Both the position numbers and the translations under genes were made by a program. Under the pieces are notes generated by a model. It saw nothing but the letters and a program-made list of their open reading frames with translations. It did not search any database and was not told the origin of the DNA. A stretch of 64,000 nucleotides of DNA, from the NCBI RefSeq assembly GCF_030817195.1, contig NZ_JAUSYZ010000001.1, positions 3,658,001 through 3,722,000 of the forward strand, given 5' to 3'. Shown piece by piece: positions 18,131 through 25,880 of this stretch; positions within the stretch are counted from its first letter, which is position 1; the number at the start of each line of letters is the position of its first letter. The DNA is from Arthrobacter globiformis. Lineage in GTDB: Bacteria; Actinomycetota; Actinomycetes; Actinomycetales; Micrococcaceae.

Positions 18131-18643
18131 TTAGGCGGAGCGCAGCGCCCGATCACTCATGGAGCGGGATCCCCGTCCAACGGCCAAGGTGCCGGACTGC
18201 ACAATTTCGCGGATACCGAAGGGCTCCAGCACTGAAAGCAGTGCCGTGAGCTTTTCGGGATGGCCAGTTGCTTCAATGACCACCGAGTCTGTGGAGACGT
18301 CGACCACTGAAGCACGGAACAGGTCTGCAGCCTGGGTCACCTGCAGACGAGTTGCGGCATCCGCACGTACCTTGACCAGGATGTGGTCGCGCTGTACGGA
18401 AGATTCGGAGGTCAGTTCAACAATCTTGATCACGTTGACCAGCTTGTTCAACTGCTTGGTGACCTGTTCGATCAGGTCGCCGTCGGCGTCGACGACGACG
18501 GTCATCCGGGAGATGCCCGGAACTTCCGTCGGGCCGACGGCCAGGGAATTGATGTTGAAGGCGCGGCGGGCGAAAAGGCTGGCCACGCGGGTCAGCACAC
18601 CGGGCTTGTCTTCGACCAGAACGGACAGTGTGTGGCGGCTCAT
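18131..18643 (-). CDS. ilvN: acetolactate synthase small (regulatory) subunit
   Basis: The ATG at 18643 lies 2 bases after the ilvB stop with GGAGGA just upstream, so it is preferred over the longer frame to 18730. The 170-residue product starts with an ACT domain (HTLSVLVEDKPGVLTRVASLF region) followed by a C-terminal activation domain. It binds valine and confers feedback on the IlvB catalytic subunit. The tight spacing implies coupled translation. Confidence 0.95.
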   Translation of the reverse strand: MSRHTLSVLVEDKPGVLTRVASLFARRAFNINSLAVGPTEVPGISRMTVVVDADGDLIEQVTKQLNKLVNVIKIVELTSESSVQRDHILVKVRADAATRLQVTQAADLFRASVVDVSTDSVVIEATGHPEKLTALLSVLEPFGIREIVQSGTLAVGRGSRSMSDRALRSA

Positions 18644-18645
18644 GA

Positions 18646-20547
18646 TCAGTCCTCCTCTTCCCATTCCGGGGTCATGTTGCGGGCAACCTGGATCTGGTCG
18701 TTGCTGACCCCGGCGGGCACCATTGGCCACACCATGGAGTCGGGGCTGACCACGAAGTCGATGACCACGGGGCGGTCATTGATTTCCAGCGCCTTCTGGA
18801 TTGTTGCGTCGATGTCCTCGTCCCGCTCGCACCGGAAGGATGCGCAGCCGTAGGCCTCACCGAGTTTGACGAAGTCCGGGATCCGGATGGTCTCGTGGCC
18901 GGTGTTCAGGTCGGTGTTGGAGTAGCGGCCCTCGTAGAAGAGGGTCTGCCACTGGCGCACCATGCCCAGCGAGGAGTTGTTGATCACAGCAACCTTGATG
19001 GGGATGTTGTTGATGGCGCAGGTGGCCAGCTCCTGGTTGGTCATCTGGAAGCAGCCGTCGCCGTCGATGGCCCAGACCACACGGTCCGGCTCCCCCACCT
19101 TGGCGCCCATGGCCGCCGGAACGGCGTAGCCCATGGTGCCGGCACCGCCGGAGTTCAGCCAGGCATGCGGACGCTCGTACTTGATGAACTGCGCAGCCCA
19201 CATCTGGTGCTGGCCCACACCGGCAACGTAGATGCCCTCGGGACCGGTCAGGGCACCGATGCGCTCGATGACGCGCTGCGGGGCACTCAGGCCGTCCTCG
19301 GGTTCGGTCCAGCCCAGCGGGTAGGTTTCCTTCAGGTTGTTCAGGAAGGCCCACCAGTTGGCCAGGTCCGGGGTGCCGGAGGTGCCGAACTGGGTCCGGA
19401 CGGCTTCAGTCAGTTCCGGGATGATCTCCTTCACGGAGCCCACGATGGGAACATCGGCGGTGCGGTTCTTGGAGATTTCCGCGGGGTCGATGTCCGCGTG
19501 GATGACCTTGGCGTTGGGCGCGAAGGTCTTCAGGACGCCCGTGACGCGGTCGTCAAAGCGCGCGCCCAGGGTCACCAGCAGGTCCGACTGCTGCAGCGCC
19601 GTCACGGCCGAGACGGTGCCGTGCATGCCGGGCATGCCCACGTGCTGCGGGTGCGAGTCCGGGAAGACGCCGCGGGCCATGAGGGTGGTCACCACGGGGG
19701 CGCCCGTCAGCTCGGCCAGTTCACGCAGTTCAGCGGAAGCGTGGGCCTTGACCACACCGCCGCCGACATAGAGCACCGGCTTGCTGGCTGCCGCAATCAG
19801 CTTCGCGGCTTCGCGCACCTGCTTGTTGTGGCCGCGGACCACGGGCCGGTAGCCGGGCAGGTCAATCTTCGGCGGCCACGAAAAGGTCATCTGGCCCTGC
19901 TGGGCGTCCTTCGCCACGTCAACAAGGACCGGGCCCGGACGTCCGGTGGAGGCCAGGTGGAAGGCCTCGGCCATGACGTGGGGAATGTCGTTGGGGTCCG
20001 TCACCAGGAACGAGTGCTTGGTGATGGGCATGGTGATGCCCACGATGTCGGCTTCCTGAAAGGCATCGGTGCCGATCACTCCGCTGGATACCTGGCCGGT
20101 GATGGCCACGAGCGGAACGGAATCCATGTGCGCATCCATGATGGCGGTGACGAGGTTGGTGGCACCCGGGCCCGAGGTGGCGATGCAGACGCCCACCCGC
20201 CCGGTGACCATGGCGTAGCCTTGCGCGGCGTGGCCGGCTCCCTGTTCGTGACGGACCAGAACGTGGTTCATTTTGGAGGCCATCAAGGGGTCGTAGGTGG
20301 GCAGGATCGCACCACCGGGCAAACCGAAAATGTCGTCGACGCCGAGTTCTTCGAGCGAACGGACAATTGCTTCTGAGCCGGTCATCACCGTCGGGGGTAC
20401 GACGTTGTTCGGCCCAAGGACAGGAGAGGCGGCTGCAGCAGTGTCGACCCCGGCCTCGGCCGGCTTGTCGACGCGTTCCGGAGCCTTGGCGGCTCCAGCG
20501 GACTTTGAAGCCATCAGCGAGGGGCTGATGGGCGATCCTTTGCTCAT
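18646..20547 (-). CDS. ilvB: acetolactate synthase large (catalytic) subunit
   Basis: This 633-residue TPP enzyme condenses two pyruvates, or pyruvate with 2-ketobutyrate. The catalytic glutamate is in RHEQGAGHAAQGYA, the FAD-binding middle domain is complete, and the TPP/Mg2+ motif runs from GDGCFQM to VINN. The first 50 residues are an Ala/Pro-rich extension typical of actinobacterial forms. AAGGAAGAG precedes the ATG. Transcription should be controlled by the leader and attenuator at 20587-20761. Confidence 0.97.
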   Translation of the reverse strand: MSKGSPISPSLMASKSAGAAKAPERVDKPAEAGVDTAAAASPVLGPNNVVPPTVMTGSEAIVRSLEELGVDDIFGLPGGAILPTYDPLMASKMNHVLVRHEQGAGHAAQGYAMVTGRVGVCIATSGPGATNLVTAIMDAHMDSVPLVAITGQVSSGVIGTDAFQEADIVGITMPITKHSFLVTDPNDIPHVMAEAFHLASTGRPGPVLVDVAKDAQQGQMTFSWPPKIDLPGYRPVVRGHNKQVREAAKLIAAASKPVLYVGGGVVKAHASAELRELAELTGAPVVTTLMARGVFPDSHPQHVGMPGMHGTVSAVTALQQSDLLVTLGARFDDRVTGVLKTFAPNAKVIHADIDPAEISKNRTADVPIVGSVKEIIPELTEAVRTQFGTSGTPDLANWWAFLNNLKETYPLGWTEPEDGLSAPQRVIERIGALTGPEGIYVAGVGQHQMWAAQFIKYERPHAWLNSGGAGTMGYAVPAAMGAKVGEPDRVVWAIDGDGCFQMTNQELATCAINNIPIKVAVINNSSLGMVRQWQTLFYEGRYSNTDLNTGHETIRIPDFVKLGEAYGCASFRCERDEDIDATIQKALEINDRPVVIDFVVSPDSMVWPMVPAGVSNDQIQVARNMTPEWEEED

Positions 20548-20620
20548 CGAACTCTTCCTTAGTGGATCTTGAATTGGTGTGGTGCTAGGGAAAACTGAAC
20601 GTTCCGTCCCGCCGGGAAAA

Positions 20621-20658
20621 TAAAAAAACCCCTCAGCCTGATGGCTTTTCGAGGGGTT
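20621..20658 (-). terminator. transcription attenuator of ilvBNC
   Basis: On the - strand AACCCCTC ... GAGGGGTT forms an 8-bp stem (20651-20658 with 20627-20634), with an inner AGCC/GGCT stem, and is followed by TTTTTTTATTTT. It lies 28 bases after the leader stop and upstream of ilvB, which is the arrangement of a ribosome-mediated attenuator. Confidence 0.9.
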
Positions 20659-20685
20659 GCGCGTGACAGTTCGTTACCAGTCGGG

Positions 20686-20745
20686 CTATGGAGCCACGCG
20701 CTTGGTAAGTACGACGACGGTGCCGACGGTAACGAATGCGATCAT
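20686..20745 (-). CDS. ilvB leader peptide (19 residues)
   Basis: The peptide MIAFVTVGTVVVLTKRVAP has six valines, one isoleucine and one leucine among 19 residues, including a Val-Val-Val-Leu run. It is followed by an intrinsic terminator and then ilvB. Codons 4-8 (20723-20736) can pair with 20670-20684 just after the stop over 14 bp with one bulge. Codons near the end (20695-20701) can pair with 20659-20665, the segment touching the terminator stem. These two pairings exclude each other. Ribosome stalling at valine codons would therefore change the RNA fold. Corynebacterium glutamicum ilvB has a short leader of the same kind. Confidence 0.88.
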   Translation of the reverse strand: MIAFVTVGTVVVLTKRVAP

Positions 20746-20795
20746 GCGTTCAGTTTTCCCTCTAAGTGAGATACGTGTCAACGAGCACGGCCCGC

Positions 20796-20812
20796 GTCTC
20801 ACATTGTGGACT
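20796..20812. promoter_or_regulatory. GTCTCACATTGTGGACT motif upstream of the ilvB leader
   Basis: GTCTCACATTGTGG recurs as GTCTCACATCCTGG before ilvD (22781-22794). It lies just upstream of a TTGACA (- strand, 20776-20781) that could be the -35 box; no good -10 is visible. Actinobacterial IclR-type regulators of leu/ilv genes (NdgR/LtbR type) bind in such positions. Assigning this motif to them is inference. Confidence 0.5.
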
Positions 20813-20920
20813 CCATCGTCCACTAGCCGAACAGGTTGCCGGCCGGTTACTCCCAACGATATCCCTCCGGAACGAACCCCGCACAAGGCGGCAGCGCTTA
20901 ATAAGGGTGATGCCGACGGG

Positions 20921-20957
20921 CCCCTTGCGGCCGGCGCTCAGCGCCGCCCGCAAGGGG
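20921..20957 (-). terminator. hairpin downstream of ilvD
   Basis: CCCCTTGCGG (20921-20930) pairs with CCGCAAGGGG (20948-20957), with an inner GGCGC/GCGCC stem. It begins 6 bases past the ilvD stop and lies before the ilvB promoter region, so it should separate the two transcripts. Confidence 0.7.
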
Positions 20958-20963
20958 AAGGTA

Positions 20964-22685
20964 TCACCCGCAGTATGCGCCGGTGGAGGCGCTGTGCACC
21001 AGCTTGGCGTACTTGGCCAGGACGCCCTTGGTGAACTTGGCCGGCAGCGGTGCCCAGCCTTCCTTGCGGGCTTCGAGTTCTGCGTCGTCAACGAGCAGGT
21101 CGAAGGTGCGTGCGGCGATGTCGACGCGGATCCGGTCGCCGTCCTTCACGAAGGCGATGGGGCCGCCGTCGACCGCTTCGGGGGCAACGTGGCCGATGCA
21201 CAGGCCGGTGGTGCCGCCTGAGAAGCGGCCATCGGTGAGCAGCAGGACATCCTTGCCCAGGCCCGCACCCTTGATGGCCCCCGTGATGGCCAGCATCTCG
21301 CGCATTCCCGGACCGCCCTTGGGGCCTTCGTAGCGGATCACCACGACGTCGCCCTTCTGGATCTCGCCGTTGTCCAGCGCGTCCAGGGCGCCCTGTTCAC
21401 GCTCGAACACCCGGGCGCTGCCTTCGAAGACGTCGGCGTCGAAGCCGGCGCTCTTCACCACGGCACCCTCGGGGGCGAGCGAGCCGTGCAGGATGGTGAT
21501 GCCGCCGGTCTTGTGGATCGGGTTGTCCAGCGCGCGGAGGATCTTGCCGTCCAGGTCCGGCGGGTTGATCGAAGCCAGGTTCTCGGCGACAGTCTTGCCG
21601 GTGACGGTGAGGCAGTCGCCATGCAGCAGGCCGGCGTCGAGCAGGGCCTTCATGATCACGGGGACGCCGCCGATCTTGTCGACGTCCGTCATGACATAAC
21701 GGCCGAACGGCTTCAGGTCGCCCAGGTGCGGGATCTTGTCGCCGATGCGGTTGAAGTCGTCCAGGGTCAGTTCGACCTCTGCCTCGCGGGCGATCGCCAG
21801 CAGGTGCAGGACGGCGTTGGTGGATCCGCCGAAGGCCATGGTGACGGCGATGGCGTTTTCGAACGCCTTCTTGGTCATGATGTCCCGGGCGGTGATGCCC
21901 TTGCGGAGCAGGTTCACCACTGCCTCGCCGGACTTGCGGGCGAATTCATCACGACGGCGGTCTGCCGAGGGCGGGGCGGCGGAGCCGGGGAGAGACATGC
22001 CCAGGGCCTCACCGATGCAGGCCATGGTGTTGGCGGTGTACATGCCGCCGCAGGCGCCTTCGCCGGGACAGATGGCCTTCTCAATGCGGGTGAGGTCTTC
22101 CATGCTCATCTTGCCGGCAGCGCACGCGCCAACGGCTTCGAAGGCGTCGATCAGCGTGACTTCCTTTTCGGAGCCGTCCTCAAGCTTGACCCAGCCCGGC
22201 ATGATCGAGCCGGCGTACAGGAACACGCTGGCGAGGTCCAGGCGCGCGGCTGCCATGAGCATGCCCGGGAGGGACTTGTCGCAGCCGGCCAGCAGCACGG
22301 AGCCGTCGATGCGCTCCGCCTGCATGACCGTTTCCACGGAGTCGGCGATGACTTCGCGGGAGACCAGGGAGAAGTGCATGCCCTCGTGGCCCATGGAGAT
22401 GCCGTCGGAAACGGAGATGGTGCCGAACTGCATCGGGAATCCGCCGCCGGCGTGGACGCCTTCCTTGGCTCCCTGGGCCAGCCGGTTCAGGGACAGGTTG
22501 CAGGGAGTGATTTCGTTCCAGGAGCTCGCGACGCCGATCTGGGGCTTGGCGAAGTCGTCGTCGCCCATGCCCACGGCCCGGAACATTCCACGTGCCGGAG
22601 CTGCGTGAATGCCGTCGGTGACAATCCGGCTCCGGGGCTTGATGTCAGGCTTGTTTTCGGTTGCGATCTGGGTGTCCTCACTCAT
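20964..22685 (-). CDS. ilvD: dihydroxy-acid dehydratase
   Basis: This 573-residue Fe-S dehydratase forms the 2-keto acids for valine and isoleucine. Cluster cysteines lie in LAGCDKSLPG and EGACGGMYTANTM. Other conserved blocks are SDGISMGHEGM and GRFSGGTTGLCIGH. The length is normal. It has its own upstream region containing the GTCTCACAT motif and is separated from ilvB by a hairpin, so it is probably a separate transcription unit under related control. Confidence 0.96.
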   Translation of the reverse strand: MSEDTQIATENKPDIKPRSRIVTDGIHAAPARGMFRAVGMGDDDFAKPQIGVASSWNEITPCNLSLNRLAQGAKEGVHAGGGFPMQFGTISVSDGISMGHEGMHFSLVSREVIADSVETVMQAERIDGSVLLAGCDKSLPGMLMAAARLDLASVFLYAGSIMPGWVKLEDGSEKEVTLIDAFEAVGACAAGKMSMEDLTRIEKAICPGEGACGGMYTANTMACIGEALGMSLPGSAAPPSADRRRDEFARKSGEAVVNLLRKGITARDIMTKKAFENAIAVTMAFGGSTNAVLHLLAIAREAEVELTLDDFNRIGDKIPHLGDLKPFGRYVMTDVDKIGGVPVIMKALLDAGLLHGDCLTVTGKTVAENLASINPPDLDGKILRALDNPIHKTGGITILHGSLAPEGAVVKSAGFDADVFEGSARVFEREQGALDALDNGEIQKGDVVVIRYEGPKGGPGMREMLAITGAIKGAGLGKDVLLLTDGRFSGGTTGLCIGHVAPEAVDGGPIAFVKDGDRIRVDIAARTFDLLVDDAELEARKEGWAPLPAKFTKGVLAKYAKLVHSASTGAYCG

Positions 22686-22780
22686 GGGTCAAAGTCTATG
22701 ACTCCTCAAAGGCCGCCAACGACCGGAAGTGGCCGGTTTGGCCCAATTTCCAGAAAAATTCGATCAAATAGTGGACTTAC

Positions 22781-22794
22781 GTCTCACATCCTGG
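22781..22794. promoter_or_regulatory. GTCTCACATCCTGG motif upstream of ilvD
   Basis: It shares GTCTCACAT-N2-TGG with the site before the ilvB leader. It sits 96 bases upstream of the ilvD ATG, with a GTGGAC half-site 5 bases to its left. It also lies in the divergent gap to the membrane protein gene at 22911. Confidence 0.45.
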
Positions 22795-22910
22795 GATGGA
22801 GGCCCTGCCAGCCCTCGGCCCTGCTGGCGTTGACAAGCCTAGACAGCCCTATTGACAGCGACGTACCGTCAAGCAACGGCAACCTCGCGTGACGGATGAA
22901 AGGTTTTGCT

Positions 22911-23942
22911 ATGGAGTGGATTATCTGGGTCATTGTCATTGTTTTGATCATCGCTATCGTCTGGTGGCTGCTGAACCGGAACTCACGGGGAACGGCAGCC
23001 GACGCGGCCAGGACCGAACAGGTGACGTCCCCGGCCGGAACCGCTTCCGCATCATCAGCCGTAAGGGCAGAGACGCCGTCGGCGGCTTCTGCCACCGCAG
23101 CGGCGGTGGGGCCTCCGTCAGACACCACCCGGACGGTACCGGAAACAGGCCGCTTGGCTGAACCGGCCGCCGAACCGGCCGCCAAACCGGACTTAGGCCC
23201 AGGACCGGCAGCCGCGGAAGCCGCGCCGCTGACGGGCCGGCCCGCCCCCGCAGCCGCGCGCCCGGAGCCCGAGGACGTGGAACCCGACATCGAATCCTGG
23301 CAGGCCGCCACCGCCCGGCCCTCCTCGGCGCGGCCCGCCGGAGGAGATGTTGACGACTGGGACGACGACGGGGACAAGGCCGAATGGGATGCCCAGTGGT
23401 CGGATGCGGGCAGTGCCGAGGCAGGCAGTTCGACCCCGCGGGCTGCGGCGCAGCCTGCCACCCCGACGCACCACGCCGAGTACACGGCCCCGCACTCCCC
23501 CACCCTGCCGGGCGCGGAATCGGCCGCGGCCGAAGCCCTGGACGCTGAGGCTGAGACCCAGCAGCGGATCCAGTCCTCCGCTGCGACGGAAGCCGGAGCC
23601 AGCCACGACGCCCCGCCCCACCACCGCGAACCCCAGCCTCACCACCTGGAACAGGGCTTCGGCGCGGAACGGGGTTTCGGCGAACAGCCCATCCCCCACA
23701 AGCAGGCGTCCGGTGAAGGCTCGGAAACCGCGGCGGACCACCCCTACGGCGAGGGTTCGGCCTCGCCGTACGCAGACGGCAGCGCCCCGGACGGATACGC
23801 CGTCAAGGGCGACGTCAGCGCGATGACCTATTACGACGAAGACAGCGCCGGCTACCAGGAAGCCAGGGCGGAAGTCTGGTTCCTTTCCCCGGCGCACGCC
23901 GAGGCTGCCGGGTTCCGGGCGCCCCGCCGGTCCCGGCGTTAA
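22911..23942 (+). CDS. membrane-anchored Ala/Pro-rich acidic protein of unknown function
   Basis: I choose the ATG at 22911 because AAAGG lies 7 bases upstream; the ATG at 22896 has no such site. The 343-residue protein has one transmembrane helix at residues 3-22 (EWIIWVIVIVLIIAIVWWLL) and then a long low-complexity region rich in Ala, Pro, Glu, Asp and His. Within it is DDWDDDGDKAEWDAQW. The last 60 residues are more ordered (VKGDVSAMTYYDEDSAGYQ, AEVWFLSPAHAEAAGFRAPRRS) and may be a small domain. I do not recognise a family. Topology suggests a short external N-terminus and a disordered cytoplasmic tail, or the reverse. It is followed after 40 bases by the sugar dehydrogenase lipoprotein. 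Confidence 0.75.
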   Translation: MEWIIWVIVIVLIIAIVWWLLNRNSRGTAADAARTEQVTSPAGTASASSAVRAETPSAASATAAAVGPPSDTTRTVPETGRLAEPAAEPAAKPDLGPGPAAAEAAPLTGRPAPAAARPEPEDVEPDIESWQAATARPSSARPAGGDVDDWDDDGDKAEWDAQWSDAGSAEAGSSTPRAAAQPATPTHHAEYTAPHSPTLPGAESAAAEALDAEAETQQRIQSSAATEAGASHDAPPHHREPQPHHLEQGFGAERGFGEQPIPHKQASGEGSETAADHPYGEGSASPYADGSAPDGYAVKGDVSAMTYYDEDSAGYQEARAEVWFLSPAHAEAAGFRAPRRSRR

Positions 23943-23982
23943 CGCCCACGCGGCGGCGACAGACTGCGGCCGGAGGAAGCGA

Positions 23983-25164
23983 ATGACACGCAGCCACCCC
24001 GGAAAGCCCGCAACGGCGGCCGCCGGCATGCCCCTGGCAGTGACCGCCCTGGCATTGTCCGCCCTCACGATGTCGCTGTCCGGGTGCACGGGCGACGGCG
24101 GTCAGCCCGTCCCGGGCAGCGGCACGCCGGGGACAAGCACCTCGGGCACCGGCACTTCAGAAACAAGTGCGCCCGCTGCTTCCGGTACGGCCGCACCATC
24201 GGCGCCACGGGCGCCGGAAGTGCGGAGCAGGATCGAGGGACTGCAGATTCCCTGGTCGACGGTGTTCCTGCCGGACGGCGCAGCAGTTATTTCCGAACGC
24301 GATTCCGCCCTGCTCAAGTCTGTGACGGACGGCAAGGTCAGCACCATCGGGGCCGTTCCCGGAGTCGTTCCCGGCGGTGAGGGCGGGCTGCTGGGCCTGG
24401 CTTTGTCGCCCGGCTTTGCCTCGGACCGCTATCTCTACGCCTACTTCACTTCGGCCGACGACAACCGGATTGCCCGCATGCGTTTGGAGGGCGCCGACGG
24501 GACTCTTCGGCTGGGCGAGCCGGAGGTGATCTTCTCCGGCATGTCCAAGGCCTCCACCCACAACGGCGGCAGGATCCGTTTCGGCCCGGACGGGTTCCTC
24601 TACGTCGGCACCGGCGACTCGCAGCGCCGGGAGCAGCCGCAGGACCGGAACGCCCTGGGCGGCAAGATCCTGCGGCTCACCAAGGACGGCGCCCCCGCGC
24701 CCGGCAATCCTTTCCCGAACAACCCCGTCTACAGCCTCGGACACCGGAACGTGCAGGGCCTGGCGTGGGACGGCCAGGGCAGGCTCTGGGCCAGCGAATT
24801 CGGACCCGACGTCAATGACGAACTCAACCTGATCCAGCCCGGCGGAAATTACGGGTGGCCCGAAGTCACCGGGGCACCCCACCGGGACGGCTTCATCGAC
24901 GCCAAGGTTGTCTGGCCGTCAACGGCGGACTCCTCCCCCAGCGGACTCGAAATTGTTGGCAGCACGGCCTACCTCGGTGCCTTGAGGGGCCAGCGCATCT
25001 GGGCAGTCCCGCTCAACGGCGAAAATGCCGGCACTCCTGTGGGCTACTTCACACAGGAGTTCGGGCGAATTAGGAACGTTTCGCTGGCCCCGAACGGGGA
25101 TTTGTGGGCCCTCAGCAACAACCAAAACCCTGATTTCGCGCTGATTTTGAGGGTTCCACGCTAG
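23983..25164 (+). CDS. PQQ-dependent aldose sugar dehydrogenase-like lipoprotein
   Basis: This 393-residue protein has a lipoprotein signal with lipobox LSGC near residue 35, then a Ser/Thr/Gly linker, then a six-bladed beta-propeller of the glucose/sorbosone dehydrogenase family. Family blocks are GGEGGLLGLALSPGF, THNGGRIRFGPDGFLYVGTGD, LGHRNVQGLAW, EFGPDVNDELN and GGNYGWPEV. Such proteins (YliI/Asd type) oxidise aldoses with PQQ outside the membrane, passing electrons to the respiratory chain. Dependence on PQQ here is family inference. GGAGG precedes the ATG. No pqq synthesis genes are in the window. Confidence 0.88.
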   Translation: MTRSHPGKPATAAAGMPLAVTALALSALTMSLSGCTGDGGQPVPGSGTPGTSTSGTGTSETSAPAASGTAAPSAPRAPEVRSRIEGLQIPWSTVFLPDGAAVISERDSALLKSVTDGKVSTIGAVPGVVPGGEGGLLGLALSPGFASDRYLYAYFTSADDNRIARMRLEGADGTLRLGEPEVIFSGMSKASTHNGGRIRFGPDGFLYVGTGDSQRREQPQDRNALGGKILRLTKDGAPAPGNPFPNNPVYSLGHRNVQGLAWDGQGRLWASEFGPDVNDELNLIQPGGNYGWPEVTGAPHRDGFIDAKVVWPSTADSSPSGLEIVGSTAYLGALRGQRIWAVPLNGENAGTPVGYFTQEFGRIRNVSLAPNGDLWALSNNQNPDFALILRVPR

Positions 25165-25281
25165 CGGAGGGACCTTCCACGCCCCTCGATTTCACACTGG
25201 CCAAAACTTCGTGTAGAGTTTCATGTCGTTGCGGAGGTCAACGAGGGAAACAAAAGCCCACGGATGAACGAAACAGCAGAT

Positions 25282-25357
25282 GCACCTCTAGCTCAATTGG
25301 CAGAGCAATTGACTCTTAATCAATGGGTTCCGGGTTCAAGTCCCGGGGGGTGCACCA
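25282..25357 (+). tRNA. tRNA-Lys (anticodon CTT)
   Basis: Acceptor stem GCACCTC (25282-25288) pairs with GGGGTGC. The anticodon loop CTCTTAA has CTT at 25315-25317, the T loop is TTCAAGT, and CCA is encoded (25355-25357). All arms fold. A TAGAGT near 25213 is a possible -10 element. An intrinsic terminator follows at once. Confidence 0.97.
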
Positions 25358-25362
25358 CCGAA

Positions 25363-25405
25363 AAGGCCCCGACCAGCGGAAACGCGTGGTCGGGGCCTTC
25401 TTCTT
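25363..25405 (+). terminator. terminator of tRNA-Lys
   Basis: AAGGCCCCGACCA (25363-25375) pairs exactly with 25387-25399 around an 11-base loop and is followed by CTTCTTT. Confidence 0.9.
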
Positions 25406-25451
25406 TGCTGACCCAAGAGCTTTCTGGCAGGTCACAGGCGCTGTCGGTCTC

Positions 25452-25504
25452 ATCGCCGTCTTCGCCCACGGCGGACTTGTCGTTCCGTGGGCGAAGACGG
25501 CGAT
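25452..25504. repeat. 20-bp perfect inverted repeat beside tRNA-Lys
   Basis: Positions 25452-25471 and 25485-25504 are exact reverse complements around a 13-base loop. No poly-T follows. Each arm contains GTCTTCGCCCACGG. It marks the border between core-like DNA and the gene-poor stretch to the right. Confidence 0.85.
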
Positions 25505-25880
25505 AGAGCCCTGTGGAAGCCAAGACAGTCAGCCCGTAATCCAATGAGTGGCTCCCCATTTCTGAGGACGAGCCCGCACAGGCCGCCTGCTACTCTTACC
25601 AAGGCGCCAGGCATCCCCCAACCGTCGTGGCGCCTGCTTGGAGGAAGCCCCTGCATCAACCCCAAAAGGATGCGGGGGCTTTCTGCCACTGCGGAAGCTC
25701 TTCGGAACCTACTGTTGGAGCGGCAGGTAACTGCGGACCAATTGCGTGGGCCGTGCGCTACCTGTCAATTTCGCAAGCGGTTCCCAGCGTCACACGCTCT
25801 TGCCACCAGGACGGCTGGGGCGAGTAAAGAGTTGCTTAGCGGCCATCCGCTGTAAGTTTGGTAGCTTCGGGAGAGAACAA
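25505..25880. other. gene-poor stretch with one hairpin
   Basis: I see no believable protein gene in any frame. A 12-bp stem with one G:T pair, AAGCCCCTGCAT / ATGCGGGGGCTT (25645-25656 with 25670-25681), is followed by TCTGCC and may end transcription from either side. The codon pattern does not resemble coding sequence. Confidence 0.5.

Larger units (their letters stand above)
20587..20761. repeat. 15-bp perfect inverted repeat enclosing the ilvB leader and attenuator
   Basis: AGGGAAAACTGAACG at 20587-20601 is the exact reverse complement of 20747-20761. In the transcript the 5' arm ends one base before the leader-peptide ATG. The 3' arm lies 24 bases beyond the terminator T tract and 39 bases before the ilvB ATG. 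The arms can meet only in read-through RNA, where pairing would bury the start region of the leader peptide. Confidence 0.85.

Noticed and set aside
20746..20886. 66-residue frame containing the ilvB leader
   Set aside because: The part before the internal ATG covers the promoter and the shared motif. Only the 19-residue end fits a leader peptide.
25363..25504. CRISPR-like repeat arrangement near tRNA-Lys
   Set aside because: There are only two hairpins of different sequence, with no regularly spaced direct repeats and no cas genes.
25487..25855. 122-residue + strand frame after tRNA-Lys
   Set aside because: It runs through the 3' arm of the inverted repeat and the hairpin at 25645, with no ribosome site and no recognisable protein features.
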